NCBI RefSeq assembly: GCF_029227915.1
Contig: NC_079883.1
Coordinates: forward strand, 8,556,001-8,620,000
Direction: 5' to 3'
From: Hydractinia symbiolongicarpus
Lineage: Eukaryota; Cnidaria; Hydrozoa; Anthoathecata; Hydractiniidae
DNA length: 64,000 bases
Below, piece after piece: positions 52,470-64,000 of the stretch. Below the pieces are notes generated by a model. The model did not search any database, was not told the DNA's origin, and was given only the letters and a program-made list of their open reading frames with translations. Position 1 is the first letter of the stretch; every line of letters starts with the position of its first letter. The translations under genes and the position numbers were made by a program.

Positions 52470-52666
52470 ATTAGTAGGTGCAAATACGTGCAATTTATTT
52501 TGACGTTGTGATCAAATTTTTTTATTTAATTTCTTTGAGTTACTTAGGACAAGGCGTATGCATGGATTATCTATTAGACTTTAAGGTTATAGTTTTGTGA
52601 AAAAAACAATGTTTTTTTAAAGATGTGTGGCTATAAAAATAGCCGTTGTTTTCTGAGTGTAGCGGT

Positions 52667-53047
52667 TTACTTCTTCTGTCCTTTGTCGTTCTTCTTTGGG
52701 AGTAAGACAGCTTGAATGTTTGGCAAAACACCACCAGCTGCAATGGTTACACCGCTCAAAAGTTTGTTTAATTCTTCATCATTACGAACAGCCAATTGTA
52801 AATGTCTTGGAATAATCCTAGCTTTTTTGTTGTCTCTTGCTGCGTTACCAGCCAACTCCAATATCTCAGCAGATAAATATTCCAAGACGGCTGCTAAGTA
52901 AACTGGTGCTCCAGATCCAATTCGGTTAGCATAGTGCCCTCTACGAAGGAATCTATGCACTCTACCGACTGGAAATTGAAGTCCAGCTCTTGAGGATCTT
53001 GTCTTGGCTTTAGCCTTAGCTTTTCCACCTTTTCCACGTCCAGACAT
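52667..53047 (-). CDS. Histone H2A (R9)
   Basis: Protein identical to the reference. Stem-loop 52629..52644. Confidence 0.98.
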   Translation of the reverse strand: MSGRGKGGKAKAKAKTRSSRAGLQFPVGRVHRFLRRGHYANRIGSGAPVYLAAVLEYLSAEILELAGNAARDNKKARIIPRHLQLAVRNDEELNKLLSGVTIAAGGVLPNIQAVLLPKKNDKGQKK

Positions 53048-53331
53048 AACTGCGATTTGATTTGTAAGTTAATACAAAAACGTACGAATATTTAACGTAA
53101 GTGTTAACGAAATAAACTTTACTCGTTTTTTCATCATAAAAATAGGATCGAAATCATGTTTTTTTAACCAATCATAATTAAGTATTAAACAAAAGATTTT
53201 TTTTTTAACCAATTAAATTGCGTATCGGCGTTTTCGGATCGAATTCGATCCGATTTTTTTACTTATAAACAAAAAGTTTTGACTTGCAGTTTAATGCTTA
53301 TTTACAAGTTAAGTAGCAAAAATTTTTAACC

Positions 53332-53736
53332 ATGTCTGACGCAGCAGCTAAAGGAGGAAAACAGGCACCTAAAGTAGCCAAGAAAGGTGAAAAAAGAGCC
53401 GGCAAAAAAGGAGGAAAGATTGGTGGAACTGGTGAAAAGAAACGCAAGAGAAAGAGAAAGGAAAGTTATGCTATTTACATCTACAATGTTTTGAAACAAG
53501 TTCACCCAGATGTCGGAGTTTCAAGCAAAGCTATGAGCATCATGAACTCATTTGTCAACGACATCTTTGAGCGCATTGCTTCCGAAGCTTCGCGTTTGGC
53601 TCTTCAAAACAAAAAGTCGACCATCTCTTCTCGTGAAATTCAAACCGCAGTACGTCTTCTCTTGCCTGGAGAACTTGCAAAACACGCAGTCAGTGAAGGA
53701 ACAAAAGCCGTCACAAAATACACAAGCAGCAAGTAA
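53332..53736 (+). CDS. Histone H2B (R10)
   Basis: Protein identical to the reference. Stem-loop 53760..53775. Confidence 0.98.
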   Translation: MSDAAAKGGKQAPKVAKKGEKRAGKKGGKIGGTGEKKRKRKRKESYAIYIYNVLKQVHPDVGVSSKAMSIMNSFVNDIFERIASEASRLALQNKKSTISSREIQTAVRLLLPGELAKHAVSEGTKAVTKYTSSK

Positions 53737-54196
53737 ACCAACGTCTACCAAACACAAACGGTCTTTTTTAAGACCACACATCTTTAAAAAAACATTTACT
53801 TGGCGTCACTACAAGTTAACCGAAGTTAATAAAACTTCTAAATAATGTGCTTAAGAACACTAGCCTACATTTAAAATACTTCCCCATGTGTGTGTGGATT
53901 AGCTTCACTTTTCATACGTATTATTAGCTGTACTTGCAGAAAAGACAAGTACATTGATCCATGTTATTGCTTACATTTAACTTAACCCAGCTTTTCACGG
54001 AAACACTCCCAGGCAAATTAACCCTACAAAGTATTTCTAAATTTTTTTTGTGTCATATATGACATAGTATCGTATAGCAATAAATGTAACTGTGACAAGA
54101 CTTTACACATTGTGTAATTTGGAAGCGTGCACAAAGTAATGTTTTAAAAGATTTGTGGCTATAAAAATAGCCGTTTTTGTTGAGCAATGACAACGC

Positions 54197-54553
<357 letters not shown>

Positions 54554-55031
54554 TTAACAGAATTCAGACAGCTTTAAAAAGAGGCCATAAAATTACCTAC
54601 TGCTCGTGGAAACACCCTAATTAACCAATAGAGTTGCGTCATTACAAAATGTTCCGAACATTTTGTACATTTTTTTAAGTAAAACTGTAGTTTTTTTAAA
54701 AATTCGTGGTCTTAATGTTTCAGTAAGGCAATAAATTTGGCATCGTTGGAATTCGCCAAACCTTCTGCTACTTACTAAAAAAAAAAAAAGTCAAAAGCTT
54801 TTGTGTATCAGAAGATACAGCCGTTTTCCCGTAGCCAAAAAACACAGATTTTATAAAAATGTTAAAGTAATGAGCGTAATGTCATTATGCAGCCAATCAG
54901 AAATTACTTTCTTAGCACCAATCAAATGGTTTGTTTTGAACCTTAGCTGTCAATCAATATGAGAAATAAAACTTTGGCGCGATAGTGCATTTTAGACCGT
55001 CTTGTGTATCCGTACTACATCGACTTCTTAA

Positions 55032-55445
<414 letters not shown>

Positions 55446-55806
55446 GCATCTTACCAAACAAAAAACGGCTATTTTTATAGCCACACATCCATAAAAAATA
55501 TTACGGCTAGCTTTTTATATCAAACTTTGTCCTGCTTTCTGTTTAAATTTTATGCTACATAAAAATTTTATGCTACATAAAGTTTGACAATGTTAAAAAT
55601 ATGAAGGGCAAGAAAAGTAAAAGCAAGAAAATAAGAAATTTAAAAACGAAAATACTTAAACTTAGGGAATCTAATCTTAAATTTACTCTTTTTTAACTGT
55701 TTAAGTGACTTAAACAAGTTTAACTTTGTACCAAGATAATGTTTTTTTGTAAATGTGTGGCTATAAAAATAGCCGTTTGTTAATGTAATAGCCAGATACA
55801 CACAAA

Positions 55807-56358
55807 CTATTTTTTTGCGGTCTTCTTTGCTGCCTTTTTGGGAGTCTTTTTGACCTTCTTTGCTGCAGGTTTTTTAGCAACAGGCTTCTTTGTGGGTTTC
55901 TTAGCTGCTGGTTTCTTAGCCGAGGCTTTCTTTGTGGCAGGCTTCTTTGCTGCTTTCTTTGGCGTGCTCTTCTTTGCTGGCTTCTTTTTTGGTGTACTTT
56001 TCTTTGCAGTAGGCTTCTTTGCCGTTGGCTTTTTTGCTGCGGCCTTTTTCTTAGGTTTTTCTTTTTTTACCTGACCTAGCTTGAATGATCCAGAAGCACC
56101 AGTGCCTTTAGTTTGAATCAAATCGCCTGATGTTACTCCTCGTTTAAGAGCCATTTTCAGATGATGATCTGAGTTTTCAGCAACTTTGTAATTTGCATGA
56201 ATATATTTTGTAATAGCTTGGCGAGATGAACCACCGCGTTCCTTTAGGGTAGCGATAGCAGCCTTGATCATGTCCACATATTTAGGGTGATCAGCTGTCT
56301 TCTTTGCAGCAGGTTTCTTCTTGGGTGCGATTTTCTTTGGAGAAGCTGCTTCACTCAT
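55807..56358 (-). CDS. Linker histone H1, TAG stop variant (R10)
   Basis: Identical protein, but the stop codon is TAG where the other complete copies have TAA (T to C at 55807 on the plus strand). Stem-loop 55759..55774. Confidence 0.97.
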   Translation of the reverse strand: MSEAASPKKIAPKKKPAAKKTADHPKYVDMIKAAIATLKERGGSSRQAITKYIHANYKVAENSDHHLKMALKRGVTSGDLIQTKGTGASGSFKLGQVKKEKPKKKAAAKKPTAKKPTAKKSTPKKKPAKKSTPKKAAKKPATKKASAKKPAAKKPTKKPVAKKPAAKKVKKTPKKAAKKTAKK

Positions 56359-56937
56359 TTTTAATGTTTTCTTACAACAATCCAACGATAAACGATGCTT
56401 GTTATCACAGTAGAAGTATACTAAACATTACCGTGTAAATGAGATATAATTTAAGACGGTGCGAAGTATGCGGACGTAAAAGTACCACTCCCGGGAATTG
56501 ATTTGGCGCGAAAACAGAAATGTGTGTTTCTGTACATCGTATAATGTCCGTTTTGGGTGCCGCGACTATGCGAAAGCATGTTAATTTTTATTTGTAGTAC
56601 GACGCAATAGTCTGCAAGAGAAGCTGCTGGAGTTTGAGGTCTTCAGCATTACATCTAGTCTGTTAATTTGGGCTTCTTCCGCGCTCGTGTTAGGATTTTC
56701 ATAAAGCGTTCTTTGGTTTGCGTTGCGTATGTCGGCCTACATCATCGACACGGCCTGTTTCCGGCTATTAGGAGCAATTCATATATTGGGCACTGCGTTT
56801 CGACTTTTTTATTAGACCACAGTAAAAAAATTCACTCACAGAAGTCCCTTTCTTTCATGGCTACAAACACGAAGAATTCTGTCGTAAGTAAAACGAATGC
56901 GCAAGCCAAAATGACGATGGGGCGAAGTCATAAGCAT

Positions 56938-57010
56938 GGCCCTGTGGCCCAATGGATAAGGCATCTGACTACGAATCAGGGGATTCCAGGTTCGACTCCT
57001 GGCAGGGTCG
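56938..57010 (+). tRNA. tRNA-Arg(ACG) (R10)
   Basis: Equal to the reference, G at position 1. Confidence 0.97.
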
Positions 57011-57332
57011 CACTGTCGCATTTCGGCTGCATGGTCTACTGTGTAACGCGCGCGCACGTTCTGGCGTAATGCGTTGATAAACGGAATGTACGCAGACATA
57101 TTGGAAAGTAATATCACGCACTTAGTATCGTCGCCTTTGTTAGCATTCATGTAAGTTACCATCCACTCGCTACAGTCGCTCTCCATCCTACGGCTAAATC
57201 AACAGCCGTGATTTTTACTATGTCGCCGTCCATCCGTACGCGGTGACAGTTGTAAGCTTTACAGTAACGTGACATGCTCCACAAGCAGTTACGGTGTGTG
57301 GACGATGCCTATCATGGCAACGCTTGTTCTTT

Positions 57333-57519
57333 ATCGCTTCTCGGCCTAATGGCTAAGATCAAGTGTAGTATCTGTTCTTATCAGTTTAATATCTGGTAGG
57401 CCATTCTCTGAATGGTCAGTATATTAATCTGATTTTTGGCCTTGGGTCATGGAGGTGGATTCATTCACGCCGTGACCACGGGTTGCCTTGGTGTTGCACT
57501 ATTACCGATGGCGGCCCAC
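57333..57519 (+). ncRNA. U2 snRNA (R10)
   Basis: Normal 187-nt form. Confidence 0.96.
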
Positions 57520-57709
57520 ATAAGCAATAAAAGAATAATAGCAGTCCTCTTTCCGACGGCACTCTGCATAGTCTACGGCGGGAACAAAACGCGTACACTG
57601 GGGGAGAATACAGCCTATGCCCCGCGACACGGCAGTTTATAACACACTCAAGCCACAAGCATTAACAAACTTTGAAGGGTACCCTCATGCTACGGTGCAG
57701 TTCCAACTC

Positions 57710-57874
57710 ATACTTACCTGACGGGGAAGTAAAGACTGATCAATGAGGGTTTTCTTCCAGAGTGAGGCTCTTGCATTGCACTACGCTTGGGCTGACCTCT
57801 GCGATTACTGCAAACGTCAGTAACTCGACCGTACAATTTCTGGTAGTGGGGGCCTGCGTCCGCGCTCGCCCCCT
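57710..57874 (+). ncRNA. U1 snRNA (R10)
   Basis: 165-nt form. A private T-to-G change lies in the downstream spacer at 58009. Confidence 0.96.
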
Positions 57875-58202
57875 CCTTAAGTCAAAATGAATGAGCTTAG
57901 AAAAGTTGCGCGGCCAAATGTCGGTGGTGACTTAAACGCTAAGGTAAAACCTCGCTTGGCTGTTACGAAACGTGATTGCGATATAAGTCCTCGGAAGGCG
58001 GCGGAATTGTATTTTATTTGCCATTCCGTCAGGGTTATTGGATGATCGGCAATAGATCGAGTTTGTATGCATTTGAAAGCTCTTTTTTCTCGTACTATCA
58101 CCTGAAAATGTCGTAGGAAAATGTCATAGGAAACACTTTCAACAACCGCCACGTTCCTTAATTGTTATAACAAGAAATATATCACAGCAAATGAAAATGA
58201 AA

Positions 58203-58321
58203 AGCCTACGACACCGGGAGTTCCCAGGCGGTCCCCCATCCAAGTACTATCCCGGCCCGACGATGCTTAACTTCCGTGATCAGACGAGAACGGGTGTGTT
58301 CATCGTGGTATGGCCGTAGAC
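58203..58321 (-). rRNA. 5S rRNA (R10)
   Basis: Equal to the reference, short 3' flank. Last 5S in the window. Confidence 0.97.
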
Positions 58322-58518
58322 ATTAGTAGGTGCAAATACGTGCAATTTATTTTGACGTTGTGATCAAATTTTTTTATTTAATTTCTTTGAGTTACTTAGG
58401 ACAAGGCGTATGCATGGATTATCTATTAGACTTTAAGGTTATAGTTTTGTGAAAAAAACAATGTTTTTTTAAAGATGTGTGGCTATAAAAATAGCCGTTG
58501 TTTTCTGAGTGTAGCGGT

Positions 58519-58899
58519 TTACTTCTTCTGTCCTTTGTCGTTCTTCTTTGGGAGTAAGACAGCTTGAATGTTTGGCAAAACACCACCAGCTGCAATGGTT
58601 ACACCGCTCAAAAGTTTGTTTAATTCTTCATCATTACGAACAGCCAATTGTAAATGTCTTGGAATAATCCTAGCTTTTTTGTTGTCTCTTGCTGCGTTAC
58701 CAGCCAACTCCAATATCTCAGCAGATAAATATTCCAAGACGGCTGCTAAGTAAACTGGTGCTCCAGATCCAATTCGGTTAGCATAGTGCCCTCTACGAAG
58801 GAATCTATGCACTCTACCGACTGGAAATTGAAGTCCAGCTCTTGAGGATCTTGTCTTGGCTTTAGCCTTAGCTTTTCCACCTTTTCCACGTCCAGACAT
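58519..58899 (-). CDS. Histone H2A (R10)
   Basis: Protein identical to the reference. Stem-loop 58481..58496. Its promoter has one extra A near 58927. Confidence 0.98.
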   Translation of the reverse strand: MSGRGKGGKAKAKAKTRSSRAGLQFPVGRVHRFLRRGHYANRIGSGAPVYLAAVLEYLSAEILELAGNAARDNKKARIIPRHLQLAVRNDEELNKLLSGVTIAAGGVLPNIQAVLLPKKNDKGQKK

Positions 58900-59183
58900 A
58901 ACTGCGATTTGATTTGTAAGTTAATACAAAAAACGTACGAATATTTAACGTAAGTGTTAACGAAATAAACTTTACTCGTTTTTTCATCATAAAAATAGGA
59001 TCGAAATCATGTTTTTTTAACCAATCATAATTAAGTATTAAACAAAAGATTTTTTTTTTAACCAATTAAATTGCGTATCGGCGTTTTCGGATCGAATTCG
59101 ATCGATTTTTTTACTTATAAACAAAAAGTTTTGACTTGCAGTTTAATGCTTATTTACAAGTTAAGTAGCAAAAATTTTTAACC

Positions 59184-59588
59184 ATGTCTGACGCAGCAGC
59201 TAAAGGAGGAAAACAGGCACCTAAAGTAGCCAAGAAAGGTGAAAAAAGAGCCGGCAAAAAAGGAGGAAAGATTGGTGGAACTGGTGAAAAGAAACGCAAG
59301 AGAAAGAGAAAGGAAAGTTATGCTATTTACATCTACAATGTTTTGAAACAAGTTCACCCAGATGTCGGAGTTTCAAGCAAAGCTATGAGCATCATGAACT
59401 CATTTGTCAACGACATCTTTGAGCGCATTGCTTCCGAAGCTTCGCGTTTGGCTCTTCAAAACAAAAAGTCGACCATCTCTTCTCGTGAAATTCAAACCGC
59501 AGTACGTCTTCTCTTGCCTGGAGAACTTGCAAAACACGCAGTCAGTGAAGGAACAAAAGCCGTCACAAAATACACAAGCAGCAAGTAA
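59184..59588 (+). CDS. Histone H2B (R11)
   Basis: Protein identical to the reference. Stem-loop 59612..59627. The palindrome upstream has lost one C near 59103. Confidence 0.98.
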   Translation: MSDAAAKGGKQAPKVAKKGEKRAGKKGGKIGGTGEKKRKRKRKESYAIYIYNVLKQVHPDVGVSSKAMSIMNSFVNDIFERIASEASRLALQNKKSTISSREIQTAVRLLLPGELAKHAVSEGTKAVTKYTSSK

Positions 59589-60048
59589 ACCAACGTCTAC
59601 CAAACACAAACGGTCTTTTTTAAGACCACACATCTTTAAAAAAACATTTACTTGGCGTCACTACAAGTTAACCGAAGTTAATAAAACTTCTAAATAATGT
59701 GCTTAAGAACACTAGCCTACATTTAAAATACTTCCCCATGTGTGTGTGGATTAGCTTCACTTTTCATACGTATTATTAGCTGTACTTGCAGAAAAGACAA
59801 GTACATTGATCCATGTTATTGCTTACATTTAACTTAACCCAGCTTTTCACGGAAACACTCCCAGGCAAATTAACCCTACAAAGTATTTCTAAATTTTTTT
59901 TGTGTCATATATGACATAGTATCGTATAGCAATAAATGTAACTGTGACAAGACTTTACACATTGTGTAATTTGGAAGCGTGCACAAAGTAATGTTTTAAA
60001 AGATTTGTGGCTATAAAAATAGCCGTTTTTGTTGAGCAATGACAACGC

Positions 60049-60405
<357 letters not shown>

Positions 60406-60883
60406 TTAACAGAATTCAGACAGCTTTAAAAAGAGGCCATAAAATTACCTACTGCTCGTGGAAACACCCTAATTAACCAATAGAGTTGCGTCATTACAAA
60501 ATGTTCCGAACATTTTGTACATTTTTTTAAGTAAAACTGTAGTTTTTTTAAAAATTCGTGGTCTTAATGTTTCAGTAAGGCAATAAATTTGGCATCGTTG
60601 GAATTCGCCAAACCTTCTGCTACTTACTAAAAAAAAAAAAAGTCAAAAGCTTTTGTGTATCAGAAGATACAGCCGTTTTCCCGTAGCCAAAAAACACAGA
60701 TTTTATAAAAATGTTAAAGTAATGAGCGTAATGTCATTATGCAGCCAATCAGAAATTACTTTCTTAGCACCAATCAAATGGTTTGTTTTGAACCTTAGCT
60801 GTCAATCAATATGAGAAATAAAACTTTGGCGCGATAGTGCATTTTAGACCGTCTTGTGTATCCGTACTACATCGACTTCTTAA

Positions 60884-61297
<414 letters not shown>

Positions 61298-61658
61298 GCA
61301 TCTTACCAAACAAAAAACGGCTATTTTTATAGCCACACATCCATAAAAAATATTACGGCTAGCTTTTTATATCAAACTTTGTCCTGCTTTCTGTTTAAAT
61401 TTTATGCTACATAAAAATTTTATGCTACATAAAGTTTGACAATGTTAAAAATATGAAGGGCAAGAAAAGTAAAAGCAAGAAAATAAGAAATTTAAAAACG
61501 AAAATACTTAAACTTAGGGAATCTAATCTTAAATTTACTCTTTTTTAACTGTTTAAGTGACTTAAACAAGTTTAACTTTGTACCAAGATAATGTTTTTTT
61601 GTAAATGTGTGGCTATAAAAATAGCCGTTTGTTAATGTAATAGCCAGATACACACAAA

Positions 61659-62210
61659 TTATTTTTTTGCGGTCTTCTTTGCTGCCTTTTTGGGAGTCTT
61701 TTTGACCTTCTTTGCTGCAGGTTTTTTAGCAACAGGCTTCTTTGTGGGTTTCTTAGCTGCTGGTTTCTTAGCCGAGGCTTTCTTTGTGGCAGGCTTCTTT
61801 GCTGCTTTCTTTGGCGTGCTCTTCTTTGCTGGCTTCTTTTTTGGTGTACTTTTCTTTGCAGTAGGCTTCTTTGCCGTTGGCTTTTTTGCTGCGGCCTTTT
61901 TCTTAGGTTTTTCTTTTTTTACCTGACCTAGCTTGAATGATCCAGAAGCACCAGTGCCTTTAGTTTGAATCAAATCGCCTGATGTTACTCCTCGTTTAAG
62001 AGCCATTTTCAGATGATGATCTGAGTTTTCAGCAACTTTGTAATTTGCATGAATATATTTTGTAATAGCTTGGCGAGATGAACCACCGCGTTCCTTTAGG
62101 GTAGCGATAGCAGCCTTGATCATGTCCACATATTTAGGGTGATCAGCTGTCTTCTTTGCAGCAGGTTTCTTCTTGGGTGCGATTTTCTTTGGAGAAGCTG
62201 CTTCACTCAT
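61659..62210 (-). CDS. Linker histone H1 (R11)
   Basis: Intact, identical protein, TAA stop. Stem-loop 61611..61626. Confidence 0.97.
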   Translation of the reverse strand: MSEAASPKKIAPKKKPAAKKTADHPKYVDMIKAAIATLKERGGSSRQAITKYIHANYKVAENSDHHLKMALKRGVTSGDLIQTKGTGASGSFKLGQVKKEKPKKKAAAKKPTAKKPTAKKSTPKKKPAKKSTPKKAAKKPATKKASAKKPAAKKPTKKPVAKKPAAKKVKKTPKKAAKKTAKK

Positions 62211-62789
62211 TTTTAATGTTTTCTTACAACAATCCAACGATAAACGATGCTTGTTATCACAGTAGAAGTATACTAAACATTACCGTGTAAATGAGATATA
62301 ATTTAAGACGGTGCGAAGTATGCGGACGTAAAAGTACCACTCCCGGGAATTGATTTGGCGCGAAAACAGAAATGTGTGTTTCTGTACATCGTATAATGTC
62401 CGTTTTGGGTGCCGCGACTATGCGAAAGCATGTTAATTTTTATTTGTAGTACGACGCAATAGTCTGCAAGAGAAGCTGCTGGAGTTTGAGGTCTTCAGCA
62501 TTACATCTAGTCTGTTAATTTGGGCTTCTTCCGCGCTCGTGTTAGGATTTTCATAAAGCGTTCTTTGGTTTGCGTTGCGTATGTCGGCCTACATCATCGA
62601 CACGGCCTGTTTCCGGCTATTAGGAGCAATTCATATATTGGGCACTGCGTTTCGACTTTTTTATTAGACCACAGTAAAAAAATTCACTCACAGAAGTCCC
62701 TTTCTTTCATGGCTACAAACACGAAGAATTCTGTCGTAAGTAAAACGAATGCGCAAGCCAAAATGACGATGGGGCGAAGTCATAAGCAT

Positions 62790-62862
62790 GGCCCTGTGGC
62801 CCAATGGATAAGGCATCTGACTACGAATCAGGGGATTCCAGGTTCGACTCCTGGCAGGGTCG
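62790..62862 (+). tRNA. tRNA-Arg(ACG) (R11)
   Basis: Equal to the reference, G at position 1. Confidence 0.97.
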
Positions 62863-63184
62863 CACTGTCGCATTTCGGCTGCATGGTCTACTGTGTAACG
62901 CGCGCGCACGTTCTGGCGTAATGCGTTGATAAACGGAATGTACGCAGACATATTGGAAAGTAATATCACGCACTTAGTATCGTCGCCTTTGTTAGCATTC
63001 ATGTAAGTTACCATCCACTCGCTACAGTCGCTCTCCATCCTACGGCTAAATCAACAGCCGTGATTTTTACTATGTCGCCGTCCATCCGTACGCGGTGACA
63101 GTTGTAAGCTTTACAGTAACGTGACATGCTCCACAAGCAGTTACGGTGTGTGGACGATGCCTATCATGGCAACGCTTGTTCTTT

Positions 63185-63371
63185 ATCGCTTCTCGGCCTA
63201 ATGGCTAAGATCAAGTGTAGTATCTGTTCTTATCAGTTTAATATCTGGTAGGCCATTCTCTGAATGGTCAGTATATTAATCTGATTTTTGGCCTTGGGTC
63301 ATGGAGGTGGATTCATTCACGCCGTGACCACGGGTTGCCTTGGTGTTGCACTATTACCGATGGCGGCCCAC
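63185..63371 (+). ncRNA. U2 snRNA (R11)
   Basis: Normal 187-nt form. Confidence 0.96.
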
Positions 63372-63561
63372 ATAAGCAATAAAAGAATAATAGCAGTCCT
63401 CTTTCCGACGGCACTCTGCATAGTCTACGGCGGGAACAAAACGCGTACACTGGGGGAGAATACAGCCTATGCCCCGCGACACGGCAGTTTATAACACACT
63501 CAAGCCACAAGCATTAACAAACTTTGAAGGGTACCCTCATGCTACGGTGCAGTTCCAACTC

Positions 63562-63727
63562 ATACTTACCTGACGGGGAAGTAAAGACTGATCAATGAGG
63601 GTTTTCTTCCAGAGTGAGGCTCTTGCATTGCACTACGCTTGGGCTGACCCTCTGCGATTACTGCAAACGTCAGTAACTCGACCGTACAATTTCTGGTAGT
63701 GGGGGCCTGCGTCCGCGCTCGCCCCCT
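63562..63727 (+). ncRNA. U1 snRNA, 1-base insertion (R11)
   Basis: 166 nt: GCTGACCTCTGCG of the other copies reads GCTGACCCTCTGCG (63648..63650). The 5' end and Sm site are intact. The window ends at 64000 in the spacer before the next 5S. Confidence 0.94.
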
Positions 63728-64000
63728 CCTTAAGTCAAAATGAATGAGCTTAGAAAAGTTGCGCGGCCAAATGTCGGTGGTGACTTAAACGCTAAGGTAA
63801 AACCTCGCTTGGCTGTTACGAAACGTGATTGCGATATAAGTCCTCGGAAGGCGGCGGAATTTTATTTTATTTGCCATTCCGTCAGGGTTATTGGATGATC
63901 GGCAATAGATCGAGTTTGTATGCATTTGAAAGCTCTTTTTTCTCGTACTATCACCTGAAAATGTCGTAGGAAAATGTCATAGGAAACACTTTCAACAACC

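Noticed and set aside
57877-58152. 91-codon open frame in the U1-5S spacer
   Set aside because: Present only in R10, because a single T-to-G change at 58009 removes a stop. No domain.

Overview
The window is a tandem array of an animal histone-gene repeat, most likely from an AT-rich invertebrate. A cnidarian, possibly a hydrozoan, is my best guess, from the histone sequences and general character only. Metazoan origin is supported by replication-dependent core histones without introns, 3' histone stem-loops instead of poly(A) signals, a winged-helix H1 with a long KKP-rich tail, animal-type U1 and U2 snRNAs, and a tRNA-Arg(ACG) with perfect internal A and B boxes.

One repeat is about 5.85 kb and holds nine genes. 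In the orientation of the right-hand blocks the order is H2B(+), H4(-), H3(+), H1(-), tRNA-Arg(+), U2(+), U1(+), 5S rRNA(-), H2A(-), then the next H2B(+). H2A/H2B and H3/H4 are divergent pairs with shared promoter regions. H4/H2B and H3/H1 are tail to tail. The array therefore combines all five histone classes with 5S rRNA, two spliceosomal snRNAs and a tRNA, so Pol II mRNA, Pol II snRNA and Pol III genes alternate within each unit. I label units R1 (left block) to R11.

Layout: 1..6561 (R1 and the start of the next unit) runs in the opposite orientation to everything else. A run of exactly 500 N (6562..7061) separates it from 7062..49565 (R2 to the first part of R9). A second run of exactly 500 N (49566..50065) removes H3 and the end of H1 in R9. 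50066..64000 holds the rest of R9, R10 and most of R11. The 500-N runs look like scaffolding placeholders, so the orientation flip at the first one may be an assembly artefact.

Two repeat subtypes are present. Type B (R2, R3 and R4 up to its tRNA; 5876 bp) has an extra 22 bp behind the 5S gene, one more GT dinucleotide, several SNPs and a tRNA whose first base is C. Type A (all others; 5851 to 5854 bp) lacks these. The switch lies between 22536 and 23675, and the only U2 gene with a 48-bp internal duplication sits in that interval. Otherwise the units are nearly identical, spacers included. Broken copies are an H1 with a 1-base deletion (R2), an H4 with a 1-base insertion (R7), two H2B genes cut by the first gap and one H1 cut by the second gap.

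The most interesting unexplained signals are: a shared proximal-element-like motif 54 to 57 bases upstream of U1 and U2; strong palindromes in both divergent histone promoters; a canonical H2A lacking the glutamine equivalent to human Q104; a tRNA without a nearby T-run terminator; and two spacer segments with hairpin, Sm-like site and hairpin order that could be uncharacterised small RNAs.
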